Below are positions 26,885 through 34,781 of a stretch of DNA of 64,000 bases, one piece after another. Under the pieces are notes generated by a model that was not told the DNA's origin, did not search any database, and was given only the letters and a program-made list of their open reading frames with translations. This stretch comes from Pelagibacteraceae bacterium AG-337-G04 (GTDB taxonomy: Bacteria; Pseudomonadota; Alphaproteobacteria; Pelagibacterales; Pelagibacteraceae). The position numbers and the translations under genes were made by a program. The stretch spans positions 62,001 through 126,000 of the forward strand of contig QBZW01000002.1 of the NCBI GenBank assembly GCA_003282205.1, in the 5' to 3' direction. Every line of letters begins with the position of its first letter. The stretch's first letter is position 1.

Positions 26885-27835
26885 TTTTACTTTTTTACTA
26901 TCTTCAAGTTTACCATCGAAAAAATCAAAAATATTTTGAATAGTTTCTTTTGCCATTCTTGTCATGCATTCCTCAGTGAACGCCGCAGCATGAGGACTAA
27001 GGAAAACTTTATCATTTTTTAATAGAGGATTATCAGCTTCTGGAGGCTCTACCTCAAATACGTCAATTCCTGCTCCAAAAATCAAATTTTCATTTAAAGC
27101 CCTATCTAAATCTTTTTCATTTATAATACCGCCTCTTGCAGCATTTATGATGATGCAGTTTTTTTTCATCCTTTTGAGAAGTTCATAATTTATAATATTT
27201 TTTGTTTGATCAGTTAAAGGTATATGGAGTGAAACGGCATCCATGTCTTTAATAGCCTCAGATAAATCTTCAACTTTTTCACCACCCATTTTGCTTATTG
27301 TTTCTGCATCTACAAATGGATCATAAACAAAAACGTTCATTTCAAATCCTAAACATCTTTTAATCAACGCTTTTCCTATTCTTCCAAATCCAGCTATAAG
27401 AATATTTTTATTCCAAATCTCTATAGTTTTTGGTAATTTATTTCGTTCAGTAAATTTTCCACTTTTGACTGAATGGTCATACATGCTCTTTCCTTTTGAG
27501 ATACTTAAAAGCATGAAAAGAACATGTTCTGCGACTGCTACAGCATTTGCTGTTGCAGTTATTGCTACATCAATATTTTTCTTTTTGCAGCTGTTTAGAT
27601 CAATGTTATCATAACCAACTCCATGTCTTGAAATTATTTTAAGATTTTTTGAATTTTCAATTGCCTCTGCAGGTAAAATTGATGTTCTTAAAGAAACTGC
27701 ATCTGCATCTACAATTTTTTGTTTCACATTTTTAACACTTAAATCCTCAACTACTTCGTAATTATAGTTACTATTATTCTTTAATAATTCCATTCCTTTT
27801 TCATGAATAGGTTGGACAATGAGAATTTTTTTCAT
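26879..27835 (-). CDS. D-isomer 2-hydroxyacid dehydrogenase (phosphoglycerate dehydrogenase-like)
   Basis: A 318-residue NAD-dependent dehydrogenase. It has the Rossmann motif GFGRIGKAL, catalytic Arg in NAARGGIINEKDL, Glu in FEVEPPEADN and His in LSPHAAAFTEE, the full D-2-hydroxyacid dehydrogenase triad. It lacks the C-terminal ACT domain of biosynthetic SerA, so a catabolic 2-hydroxyacid or 2-ketoacid substrate is likelier. It is 16 bases downstream of the PhyH-like gene on the same strand, forming the end of a four-gene minus-strand run (27-30.6 kb). Confidence 0.85.
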   Translation of the reverse strand: MKKILIVQPIHEKGMELLKNNSNYNYEVVEDLSVKNVKQKIVDADAVSLRTSILPAEAIENSKNLKIISRHGVGYDNIDLNSCKKKNIDVAITATANAVAVAEHVLFMLLSISKGKSMYDHSVKSGKFTERNKLPKTIEIWNKNILIAGFGRIGKALIKRCLGFEMNVFVYDPFVDAETISKMGGEKVEDLSEAIKDMDAVSLHIPLTDQTKNIINYELLKRMKKNCIIINAARGGIINEKDLDRALNENLIFGAGIDVFEVEPPEADNPLLKNDKVFLSPHAAAFTEECMTRMAKETIQNIFDFFDGKLEDSKKVKL

Positions 27836-27851
27836 AACTTTAAAAAAGAAA

Positions 27852-28841
27852 TTATATCAATCTAGCAAGATCTCTTTTGCTATTTTTAAATGTTGGAAGC
27901 GGATACTTAAATGCATACTTTCTTGGAATACATTTATTCTTTGCTTTTTCCCACAAAGCAATCCATTGCTTATAGTTGTGAATGGTAATATTTTTTTTAT
28001 ATTTGCTCCTTACATAAAAATTTGGCAAAGGTTTTCTTCCAGACGGAGTTCCAGCTCTATTGTATCTTAAATCAGCGCTAATTCTAAAGTCATTAGATCT
28101 ATTAGGTAATGAACAATGAATGGAATGTTTGTGCAAAATAATAATATCGCCAACATTAGCTTCCAGAAAAACAGGCTTGTAATTATCAAGTAATTTACTA
28201 TCTTTTATTTCGACCTGACCTCTATATCCCGATATATGATTTAATAGCCCCAATTTATTAATTTCTTTCACTGTAATCATGCATCCATTTTTTTTTGTAG
28301 TTTTAGTAAATGGAATCCAAACAGTTACCATATCAGTTTGTCTTTGTCCTAAAGACGATAAGACTGCTGCATCTTGATGCCAAGGTGTTCTACCAGAGAG
28401 GCCATCGTGAACAGAATGTTTAGGTAGTTTATTTTCGGGTTGTTTAATTCTTGTATTTTGAACTGGATTTGACATAATTTCTGGTCCTAGTAATTTTTCG
28501 ACCACATCCAAGATTTTTTTATGATTTATTAAATTCCACAAAGATTGAGAGGCGAAATAATCACTGTCTTTCTTCACGTGATCTCTTGGAAGTCTAGTAT
28601 TAAAATATTGATCAAGATCATAAATATTTAACTTTGAAATATATGTATACTTTTTTCTAAAGTTATATTTAAAAATTTTTTCTTTCATGTGATCTGGAGC
28701 AAATTTATGAACTAAATTATCCATTACATATTCCATGTCATTTAAAATTGGTTTTAAATCTTTTTTGAAGTTAAGAACATTTCTTACTCTTAAGAAGCCA
28801 TCTCTATCTAAAATACTCTTTAATTTAGTCTGAATTTGCAT
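27852..28841 (-). CDS. Phytanoyl-CoA dioxygenase (PhyH) family oxygenase
   Basis: A 329-residue Fe(II)/2-oxoglutarate oxygenase. The facial triad is visible: His155 and Asp157 in TPWHQDAAVL and distal His242 in HKHSIHCSLPN, with Arg253 (DFRISADLRY) to bind 2-oxoglutarate. Family members hydroxylate unactivated carbon in lipids, amino acids, ectoine or small metabolites. The substrate is not predictable here. It lies 5 bases after a second, unrelated 2-oxoglutarate oxygenase on the same strand. Confidence 0.85.
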   Translation of the reverse strand: MQIQTKLKSILDRDGFLRVRNVLNFKKDLKPILNDMEYVMDNLVHKFAPDHMKEKIFKYNFRKKYTYISKLNIYDLDQYFNTRLPRDHVKKDSDYFASQSLWNLINHKKILDVVEKLLGPEIMSNPVQNTRIKQPENKLPKHSVHDGLSGRTPWHQDAAVLSSLGQRQTDMVTVWIPFTKTTKKNGCMITVKEINKLGLLNHISGYRGQVEIKDSKLLDNYKPVFLEANVGDIIILHKHSIHCSLPNRSNDFRISADLRYNRAGTPSGRKPLPNFYVRSKYKKNITIHNYKQWIALWEKAKNKCIPRKYAFKYPLPTFKNSKRDLARLI

Positions 28842-28846
28842 AATTA

Positions 28847-29707
28847 TTAATACTTTAGCAAATAATTCGAATCATGAAAAGATGTAAGCATTCTTTTTTT
28901 CGTCGCAACAATATGTGGATGATATTCAAAATTTTTATATTTCCATATCACTGGTTTGTTGAGAGCATAACTTCCATAAATAAAAAATCTTTTTGGACAG
29001 TTTTTTTCCTTAAATCTATTTACTCCGTGATAAGAATTAGGAGTAGATTTAAAGAAAATTACACTTCCTTGTTTTGGTGCGAATTCCTTTAATTTATCAA
29101 GTTCATTAATTTTAGGAAATCTTCTAAAGCTTTTTCGAAGGTTTTTATTTGCTTTTTTCTTAAATAAAGTAAGAGATCCTCCATTTTTTTTTGGTATATC
29201 GGTTAAATAGATCAAAAAATTATATAGCCTATTCACATCATCTCTATGTGGTCTTAATCTATATCCTCCTTTAGATACTGAGAAATCAATATCTAAATTT
29301 AAATTTGGATTTTTATAATTTTTACCTAATAGTTTTTTTAGCTCTTTGGAATTTACTTTTCTTTTTAGTGTATATTTTTTTTTATTAAATTTTTTTGGTT
29401 TAAACAAACTTTCCCAAGTATTTGCCTTAAACTCCGTTTTAAATTTTTTATCAATTTTCTTATAAAACGATTGTGTATTGAAAGTAGTAAAAAGTTTTTT
29501 TGAGATTTTAGAACTTGAGATATATTTGTTGAAATTTTTTGATCCTTTATTAATCCTGCTTCTGCCACCCATAACCATATCATCAAAACTTTTTGAATTA
29601 GTTATTTCTTTAATTAAAGAATTGCAGACTTTTTTACTGATTATTTGTTCTCCAAAAATGACCGGGTAGTTTGATTTAATTTTCTTTAGTTTACTAATTT
29701 TCAGCAT
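28847..29707 (-). CDS. 2-oxoglutarate/Fe(II)-dependent oxygenase (prolyl-4-hydroxylase-like fold)
   Basis: A 286-residue basic protein (over 20% Lys/Arg) with a double-stranded beta-helix core. The iron ligands are His154 and Asp156 (YRLRPHRDDVNRLYNF) and His227 (NSYHGVNRF), with Arg231 or Arg240 for 2-oxoglutarate. LIYLTDIPKKNGGSLTLF is the characteristic strand before the distal half. The N-terminal 130 residues are Lys-rich and unassigned. It abuts the reductase gene upstream (one base) and the PhyH gene downstream (5 bases), so the three are likely cotranscribed. Confidence 0.8.
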   Translation of the reverse strand: MLKISKLKKIKSNYPVIFGEQIISKKVCNSLIKEITNSKSFDDMVMGGRSRINKGSKNFNKYISSSKISKKLFTTFNTQSFYKKIDKKFKTEFKANTWESLFKPKKFNKKKYTLKRKVNSKELKKLLGKNYKNPNLNLDIDFSVSKGGYRLRPHRDDVNRLYNFLIYLTDIPKKNGGSLTLFKKKANKNLRKSFRRFPKINELDKLKEFAPKQGSVIFFKSTPNSYHGVNRFKEKNCPKRFFIYGSYALNKPVIWKYKNFEYHPHIVATKKRMLTSFHDSNYLLKY

Positions 29708-30652
29708 TTAGCTGTACATGCCCTCTTTTACTTTAATCATTTTGTACATAAGGTCATTTAATGGTGTGGCTATTCCATGTTTTTTTCCTATTTTAGATAC
29801 GGCGCCACTTATGAAATCAATTTCAGTTTTTCTTTTATAAAGTACATCAAAAGCCATTGAAGATTTATTTGTTTGTTTTGAGTCAACAATTTTATTAAAC
29901 ATAAATAAACACTCATCTTCAGAAACATTAACGCCATCTGCTAAAGCAACGTCTCTTGTTTCTAAAATTATTTCTTTTCCTAAACTTCTAGAAATGTCAT
30001 TAGCATTATTATTTATGTAAAGATCAGTATGATGTAGATCAAAAATAGCTGAAAGTGGACCTATTGCGGTTAAAGCAAAAAGTTTCATCCATTTTCTTTT
30101 TTTTACATCCTCAGCAGCAATCATTTCTAAATTATGAGCAGTAAAGGTGTCTGCAATTTCGGTTATTCTATCAGTTATCCCACCATCATATTCTCCAATC
30201 CAAGAGGGTAGAGAAGCATGATTCATAATATGACCAGGACCTAAGATATTTGATGCTTGCGTCGTTGTTCCGCCAATTACTTTTTCATCACCAACAATAC
30301 TTTTAATTATAGCTTCATGTCCTATTCCATTTTGAAAAGACATAAAAACTGTTTTATCGCTAATAATGTTATAAATGCTTTTTAAAGCAGGCTCTAGAGC
30401 TGTTGCTTTACACATTACTATCACAGCATCAACTTTTCCAATTGTAGATGGATCTGATGTTGCGGGTACTTTTATAAATCTATCTCCCCCATGACCATCC
30501 ATTTTTAGACCATTTTTATTTATTTCATTAACATGCTCTTTCCAAACATCAATGAGCGTTACATTTAGACCTTTTTCTGCTAGTAGGCCTCCAAATAGAC
30601 AACCCATTGCCCCCGCACCAAGAACTGCAACTTTTAAATCTTTATTATTCAT
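29708..30652 (-). CDS. Ketopantoate reductase-family dehydrogenase
   Basis: A 314-residue NAD(P)H-dependent enzyme of the PanE/ApbA family. It has N-terminal LGAGAMGCLFGGLLAE (Rossmann loop), FMSFQNGIGHE, the catalytic-lysine segment KKRKWMKLFALTAIGPLSA and the C-terminal SSMAFDVLYKRKTEIDFISG typical of the family. PanE reduces ketopantoate to pantoate, but the family contains many homologues with other 2-hydroxy/2-keto acid substrates. It is divergent from the DUF1907/PanB-like pair, sharing a 63-base promoter region, so a linked pathway is likely. Confidence 0.85.
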   Translation of the reverse strand: MNNKDLKVAVLGAGAMGCLFGGLLAEKGLNVTLIDVWKEHVNEINKNGLKMDGHGGDRFIKVPATSDPSTIGKVDAVIVMCKATALEPALKSIYNIISDKTVFMSFQNGIGHEAIIKSIVGDEKVIGGTTTQASNILGPGHIMNHASLPSWIGEYDGGITDRITEIADTFTAHNLEMIAAEDVKKRKWMKLFALTAIGPLSAIFDLHHTDLYINNNANDISRSLGKEIILETRDVALADGVNVSEDECLFMFNKIVDSKQTNKSSMAFDVLYKRKTEIDFISGAVSKIGKKHGIATPLNDLMYKMIKVKEGMYS

Positions 30653-30715
30653 TTTTAAAATCGAAATATATTTATGTAAAAAAATTATGCAATATATTAT
30701 GTAACTAACTTATAT

Positions 30716-31684
30716 ATGGAATTAAAAATAGAAAAAGGAATTTTCAAAAAAATTAAGTTAGAAGAAATATCAAACGTATTAGAAAAAGGTTTGTCAAAGA
30801 ATTATGATAGTGTAAATGTAGAGGTAATTGATTGTCCAAATTTAAGAAATTGGGATTGTCCATCTGAAGGTATGAGTGGCAACCAAAAGATAATCGATGT
30901 TGGAGGAGAGCCTTACATGCATGATCCAAAATATCTTGGAACTGAATTTGATTATTCAGAAATCTCAAAGATGATAGGATCAGAAAAATCATACGCACTT
31001 GGGGCAGGATCAGGAGCAATGTCTTGCCTTGATGGACACTGTGGAGAATTGGTTATAAATGAAAATTTTATAACAAAAGAAAATAGATCTTTAATTGCTA
31101 GGGTAGGAAAAGATAAAGAATGTATAGTAGAGGACTATACCGCAAGCAAACATGGTGGGTTAGGTAATGTTTATTATTCCGATGGAGTTAAAGGAAAAGT
31201 TATATATTTAAAAATAAAAAAAAGAATTGGAAAACAAGGTTCATTACCTCAATCAATAAGAACAGCACTTTCAGAAAATCTTAAAATTGGGAATAAAGAT
31301 CATATTGCTCTTGCTGGTGTATTTAGAGTTTTGAATGGAAAAATAAGATCACACGTACAACCAGATTATAAGGATATAAAACATGAATATTATGATCCAA
31401 AATTGATGAAATGCACAAAAGATTTTCTACAATTTTACGAGCCTGTTGGACCAAAATTACAATGCTATACTGTTTTATGGACTGGAGACCCAACGGGGGG
31501 AGATTTAAATTTAAGAGAGTCCGGTGAGCATACTCACTTTCACTCATATGAGCACAAGAATGATGCTGGACATTATCATTTTGACGTATCTCCGGATGAA
31601 ATTGAATATGAAGGATACTTTAATATTGTACAAGAAGTACATAGAGTGAATAATATCTATAAAGAATTAAAAAATATAAAATGA
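30716..31684 (+). CDS. DUF1907 (C11orf54/PTD012-like) zinc-dependent hydrolase-fold protein
   Basis: A 322-residue protein of the DUF1907 family, known mainly from the animal protein C11orf54. The C-terminal motif EHTHFHSYEHKNDAGHYHFD holds His272, His274 and His286, spaced like the three zinc-binding histidines of the human crystal structure. Other conserved segments are NLRNWDCPS, GLGAGSGAMSCLDGHCGE-like GAGSGAM (97-103) and HGGLGN. The human protein has weak esterase activity in vitro, but the true substrate is unknown. Its stop overlaps the PanB-like start by 4 bases, so the two are translationally coupled. Confidence 0.85.
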   Translation: MELKIEKGIFKKIKLEEISNVLEKGLSKNYDSVNVEVIDCPNLRNWDCPSEGMSGNQKIIDVGGEPYMHDPKYLGTEFDYSEISKMIGSEKSYALGAGSGAMSCLDGHCGELVINENFITKENRSLIARVGKDKECIVEDYTASKHGGLGNVYYSDGVKGKVIYLKIKKRIGKQGSLPQSIRTALSENLKIGNKDHIALAGVFRVLNGKIRSHVQPDYKDIKHEYYDPKLMKCTKDFLQFYEPVGPKLQCYTVLWTGDPTGGDLNLRESGEHTHFHSYEHKNDAGHYHFDVSPDEIEYEGYFNIVQEVHRVNNIYKELKNIK

Positions 31685-32496
31685 AAAAGATTTATACTTG
31701 GGCCGCTCAACCTGCTAACAGAACTCTTACAGTTGATGATCTTAAAAAAGCAAAAGGAAAAAAAAAATTTACTCAAGTCACAGCTAATACAATAGATGAA
31801 GCTGAGGCCGCAGATAAAGCTGGATTTGACATGATAATCTGCAATTCTTTTAATGTAAAACAGGTGAGAGAGGGATCAAAGAATCTATTTTTAACTGCTG
31901 CGCTAGTATTAAATAAGTTTGTCACTTCAGAAGATATAATGAGAGGAGCGTTTGAAGCCTTAGAAAATGGAGCTGATGCTGTAATGACACCTAGAAGTAT
32001 GAATATCATAGAAATGCTGGCTAATGAGGATGTTCCAGTTATGGGACATCTTGGTTTAGTTCCAAGAAAATCTACATGGATTGGTGGTTTAAGAGCAGTA
32101 GGAAAAAATAGCGAAGAGGCACATCAGCTTTTTTTAAAATTTAAAAGATTAGAAGATGCGGGGGCTTTTTCTGCTGAATGTGAAGTTATTCCAGAAAATG
32201 TGATGGGAGAAATCTCTAAAAGAACGAATATAGTTACAGTTTCATTAGGTTCAGGAAAAAAAGCAGATGTAATGTATTTGTTTATGGAAGATATATGTGG
32301 AGATACTTTAAATCCTCCAAGACATTCAAAAGCTTTCGGAAATTTATTAAAATTAAAAAATGAAATAAAAATTGAGAGAGTTCGAGCTCTCAAGGCGTTC
32401 AAAAAAGATTCAATGTCAGGAAAATTTCCAGGAAAAAAACAATCTTCAAATTTAAATAAAAAGGAATTCGAGTCTTTTCTTGATAAACTTGATTAA
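31681..32496 (+). CDS. Degenerate PanB-like (ketopantoate hydroxymethyltransferase-fold) protein
   Basis: A 271-residue TIM-barrel protein of the PanB/isocitrate-lyase superfamily. MGHLGLVPRKS (121-131) matches the PanB hallmark GHLGLTPQ, and Glu166 aligns with the PanB catalytic Glu181. The Mg ligands are lost: PanB Asp45 aligns with Asn55, Asp84 with Ala74 and Glu114 with Pro104, and Lys112 with Met102. It therefore cannot be a normal ketopantoate hydroxymethyltransferase. Coupling to the DUF1907 gene and divergence from a PanE-like gene suggest a lyase or aldolase step on a related branched acid. Function unknown. Confidence 0.75.
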   Translation: MKKIYTWAAQPANRTLTVDDLKKAKGKKKFTQVTANTIDEAEAADKAGFDMIICNSFNVKQVREGSKNLFLTAALVLNKFVTSEDIMRGAFEALENGADAVMTPRSMNIIEMLANEDVPVMGHLGLVPRKSTWIGGLRAVGKNSEEAHQLFLKFKRLEDAGAFSAECEVIPENVMGEISKRTNIVTVSLGSGKKADVMYLFMEDICGDTLNPPRHSKAFGNLLKLKNEIKIERVRALKAFKKDSMSGKFPGKKQSSNLNKKEFESFLDKLD

Positions 32497-33284
32497 TAAG
32501 TTTCAGTTTCTTTTTTGCTTATTGAGCCTTTCATTTTTTCAACAATTGCTTTAGCACCTGCGCTCATTGCTCTTCCATCAGATCCAATTGTTACAAAATT
32601 AAATCCTTTATCAATCATTTTTTGAGCATACTCAGTTGTTCCATTGTGTATTCCTGCAAAAATATTATTTTTTTTGGCATGCTCTAATATTCTTAATATT
32701 TCTGAATATGCTTTTGTATCTTCTGGTCTATCAAATCCTGGTTTCTCTCCAATTGCTAAACTTAAGTCAGCTGGACCAATATATATTCCATCTACACCAT
32801 CTGTAGACATAATTTCATCTAATTTTTCCAATGACTCCTTGGTTTCAATCATAGCTAATTTTAAAATTTCATCGTTTGCATGATCAGCATAATCTGATCC
32901 ACCATAAATTAATCCCCTTATTGGTCCAAAACTTCTGTATCCTTTAGGTGGATACATACAAGCTTGAACAAATCTTTCTGCCTCTTCTTTGTTACTTACC
33001 ATTGGACATATAATTCCATAACAACCAGCGTCTAAAATCTTCATTATTTGACCTGGTTCATTCCAATTTACTCTAGCAAGAGGAGTTACACCAGTTGACG
33101 AAATTGTTTGAAGCATTGGAAGTGCATTTGTGTAATCAACAAGTCCATGCTGCATATCTACAGTCAGAGAATCCCACCCTTGATGAGCCATCATTTCTGC
33201 TGAAACCGTAGTTGGTATTTGTAACCAACCATTTACAACTGGCTTACCATCAGCCATCATCTGTTTGACTTTATTTTTTCTCAT
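32493..33284 (-). CDS. HpcH/HpaI-family class II aldolase
   Basis: A 263-residue metal-dependent pyruvate aldolase of the HpaI/GarL family, which splits 2-keto-3-deoxy acids into pyruvate (or oxaloacetate) plus an aldehyde. It has DSLTVDMQHG with the catalytic His, PLARVNWNEPG, GCYGIICPMVSN, the metal ligand Glu in AMIETKE, and the second ligand Asp in YIGPADLSLA. It shares a one-base overlap with the aldehyde dehydrogenase gene, whose product could oxidise the aldehyde released. Confidence 0.9.
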   Translation of the reverse strand: MRKNKVKQMMADGKPVVNGWLQIPTTVSAEMMAHQGWDSLTVDMQHGLVDYTNALPMLQTISSTGVTPLARVNWNEPGQIMKILDAGCYGIICPMVSNKEEAERFVQACMYPPKGYRSFGPIRGLIYGGSDYADHANDEILKLAMIETKESLEKLDEIMSTDGVDGIYIGPADLSLAIGEKPGFDRPEDTKAYSEILRILEHAKKNNIFAGIHNGTTEYAQKMIDKGFNFVTIGSDGRAMSAGAKAIVEKMKGSISKKETETY

Positions 33285-34726
33285 TAATAATTGAGACCAA
33301 AGTGAGTGTACTTAATGTTCAAATAATCTTTGATAGCCATAGAACCACCTTCTCTTCCATAACCTGTTTGTTTTATTCCTCCAAACGGTACTTCAGCAAA
33401 AGCAATTGTCGGATGGTTTACTGCACATGTTCCAGTTTCCATTTTTTCTGAGACTTTGTGCGCTTTCTCTAAAGAATTAGTGTAGATATAGCTTGCTAAA
33501 CCAAGGTCATTGTCATTTGCTCTTTTTACAACTTCATCTGTGTCTTTAAAAGTAAGCAATGGAACTAAGGGTCCAAATGGCTCTTCTTTAGCAATTGTAA
33601 AATTATCTTTAACATTGTCAAAAATTGTTGGTTCGTAAAAATAACCTTTATTAAAACCAGCTGGTCTTTTTCCACCACATAAAACTGTTGCTCCTTCATT
33701 TTTAGTTTTTTCTACTAATGCCTCTATTTCATTTAATCTTTTTTCTGTTGTTAAAGGTCCTAGAATTGTATCTTCATCCATTCCGTTACCAACTTTAAGC
33801 TTAGTGACCTTTTCAACTAAAGTTTTAGCAAATTCATCTTTTTTACTTTCATGAATATAAAATCTTGCAGGTGATATACAAACTTGACCATTATTTCTAA
33901 ATTTAGCAGTGATTGCCATATCAGTTACTTTATTTATATCTACGTCGTCAAAAACAATAAAAGGTGAATGACCACTTAACTCCATTGTAACTCTTTGAAC
34001 TTTTTCAGCAGCTTGTTTTAAAATTAGTTTTCCGACTCTTGTTGAACCAGTAATAGAAACTTTTTTCACTATATCAGATGATATTAATTGAGATGAGATT
34101 TTAGCTGGATCACCAGATAATAAATTTACTACTCCTGGAGGAACGCCCGCATCATTTATAATATTCATAAGTTCCATTACACTACCTGGAGTAATTACAT
34201 CAGGCTTACAAATTACTGAACACCCTGCAGCTAAAGCAGTGGAAATTTTTCTTGAAGATAAAACTATTGGAAAATTCCATGGTATTAATCCAGCAACAAC
34301 TCCAACTGGCTCATATTTTACGTACATTCTTGTATGTTCAAATCTACTTTCAACTATCTGACCATAAATTCTTTTTGTTTCTTCAGAGTTCCATTCAAAA
34401 ATATCTGCAGCTCCTCCAACTTCTCCTTTTGCTTCTGATAGTGGCTTTCCAACTTCTAATGTTAACCACTTAGCCAAAACATCAGTTCTCTCTCTCATAA
34501 GGTCGGCAATTTTTCTTATAATTTTTGATCTTTGCCAAGGTGGAGTATTTCTCCAAACTTCTAGACCTTTTTCTGCAGACTTAAGTGCTTTGTTTACATC
34601 TTCTTCACCTGCTTTAGATGCCTTACCTAAAACTTCTTCTGTTGCAGGATTTAAAACATTATAAGTTTCATTATTTTGTGATGCTTGCCATTTGCCATCA
34701 ATGAATTGTCCAAATTTGCTATACAT
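33284..34726 (-). CDS. NAD(P)-dependent aldehyde dehydrogenase
   Basis: A 480-residue aldehyde dehydrogenase. PWNFPIVLSSRKISTALAAG binds the cofactor, the general base Glu lies in TMELSGHSPF, and the nucleophile Cys in NNGQVCISPARF. SITGSTRVGK and EEPFGPLVP complete the family. The residues fit the succinate-semialdehyde/glycolaldehyde/lactaldehyde group rather than the CoA-acylating MmsA/IolA type. It is coupled to the HpaI aldolase gene, together forming an aldolase-dehydrogenase module, and is divergent from the iolD-like gene with 55 bases between. Confidence 0.9.
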   Translation of the reverse strand: MYSKFGQFIDGKWQASQNNETYNVLNPATEEVLGKASKAGEEDVNKALKSAEKGLEVWRNTPPWQRSKIIRKIADLMRERTDVLAKWLTLEVGKPLSEAKGEVGGAADIFEWNSEETKRIYGQIVESRFEHTRMYVKYEPVGVVAGLIPWNFPIVLSSRKISTALAAGCSVICKPDVITPGSVMELMNIINDAGVPPGVVNLLSGDPAKISSQLISSDIVKKVSITGSTRVGKLILKQAAEKVQRVTMELSGHSPFIVFDDVDINKVTDMAITAKFRNNGQVCISPARFYIHESKKDEFAKTLVEKVTKLKVGNGMDEDTILGPLTTEKRLNEIEALVEKTKNEGATVLCGGKRPAGFNKGYFYEPTIFDNVKDNFTIAKEEPFGPLVPLLTFKDTDEVVKRANDNDLGLASYIYTNSLEKAHKVSEKMETGTCAVNHPTIAFAEVPFGGIKQTGYGREGGSMAIKDYLNIKYTHFGLNY

Positions 34727-34781
34727 AATTTTTATTTTGTGGTTTATTAGTTGAATATTTGAGGAGAATATAACTAGAAAA

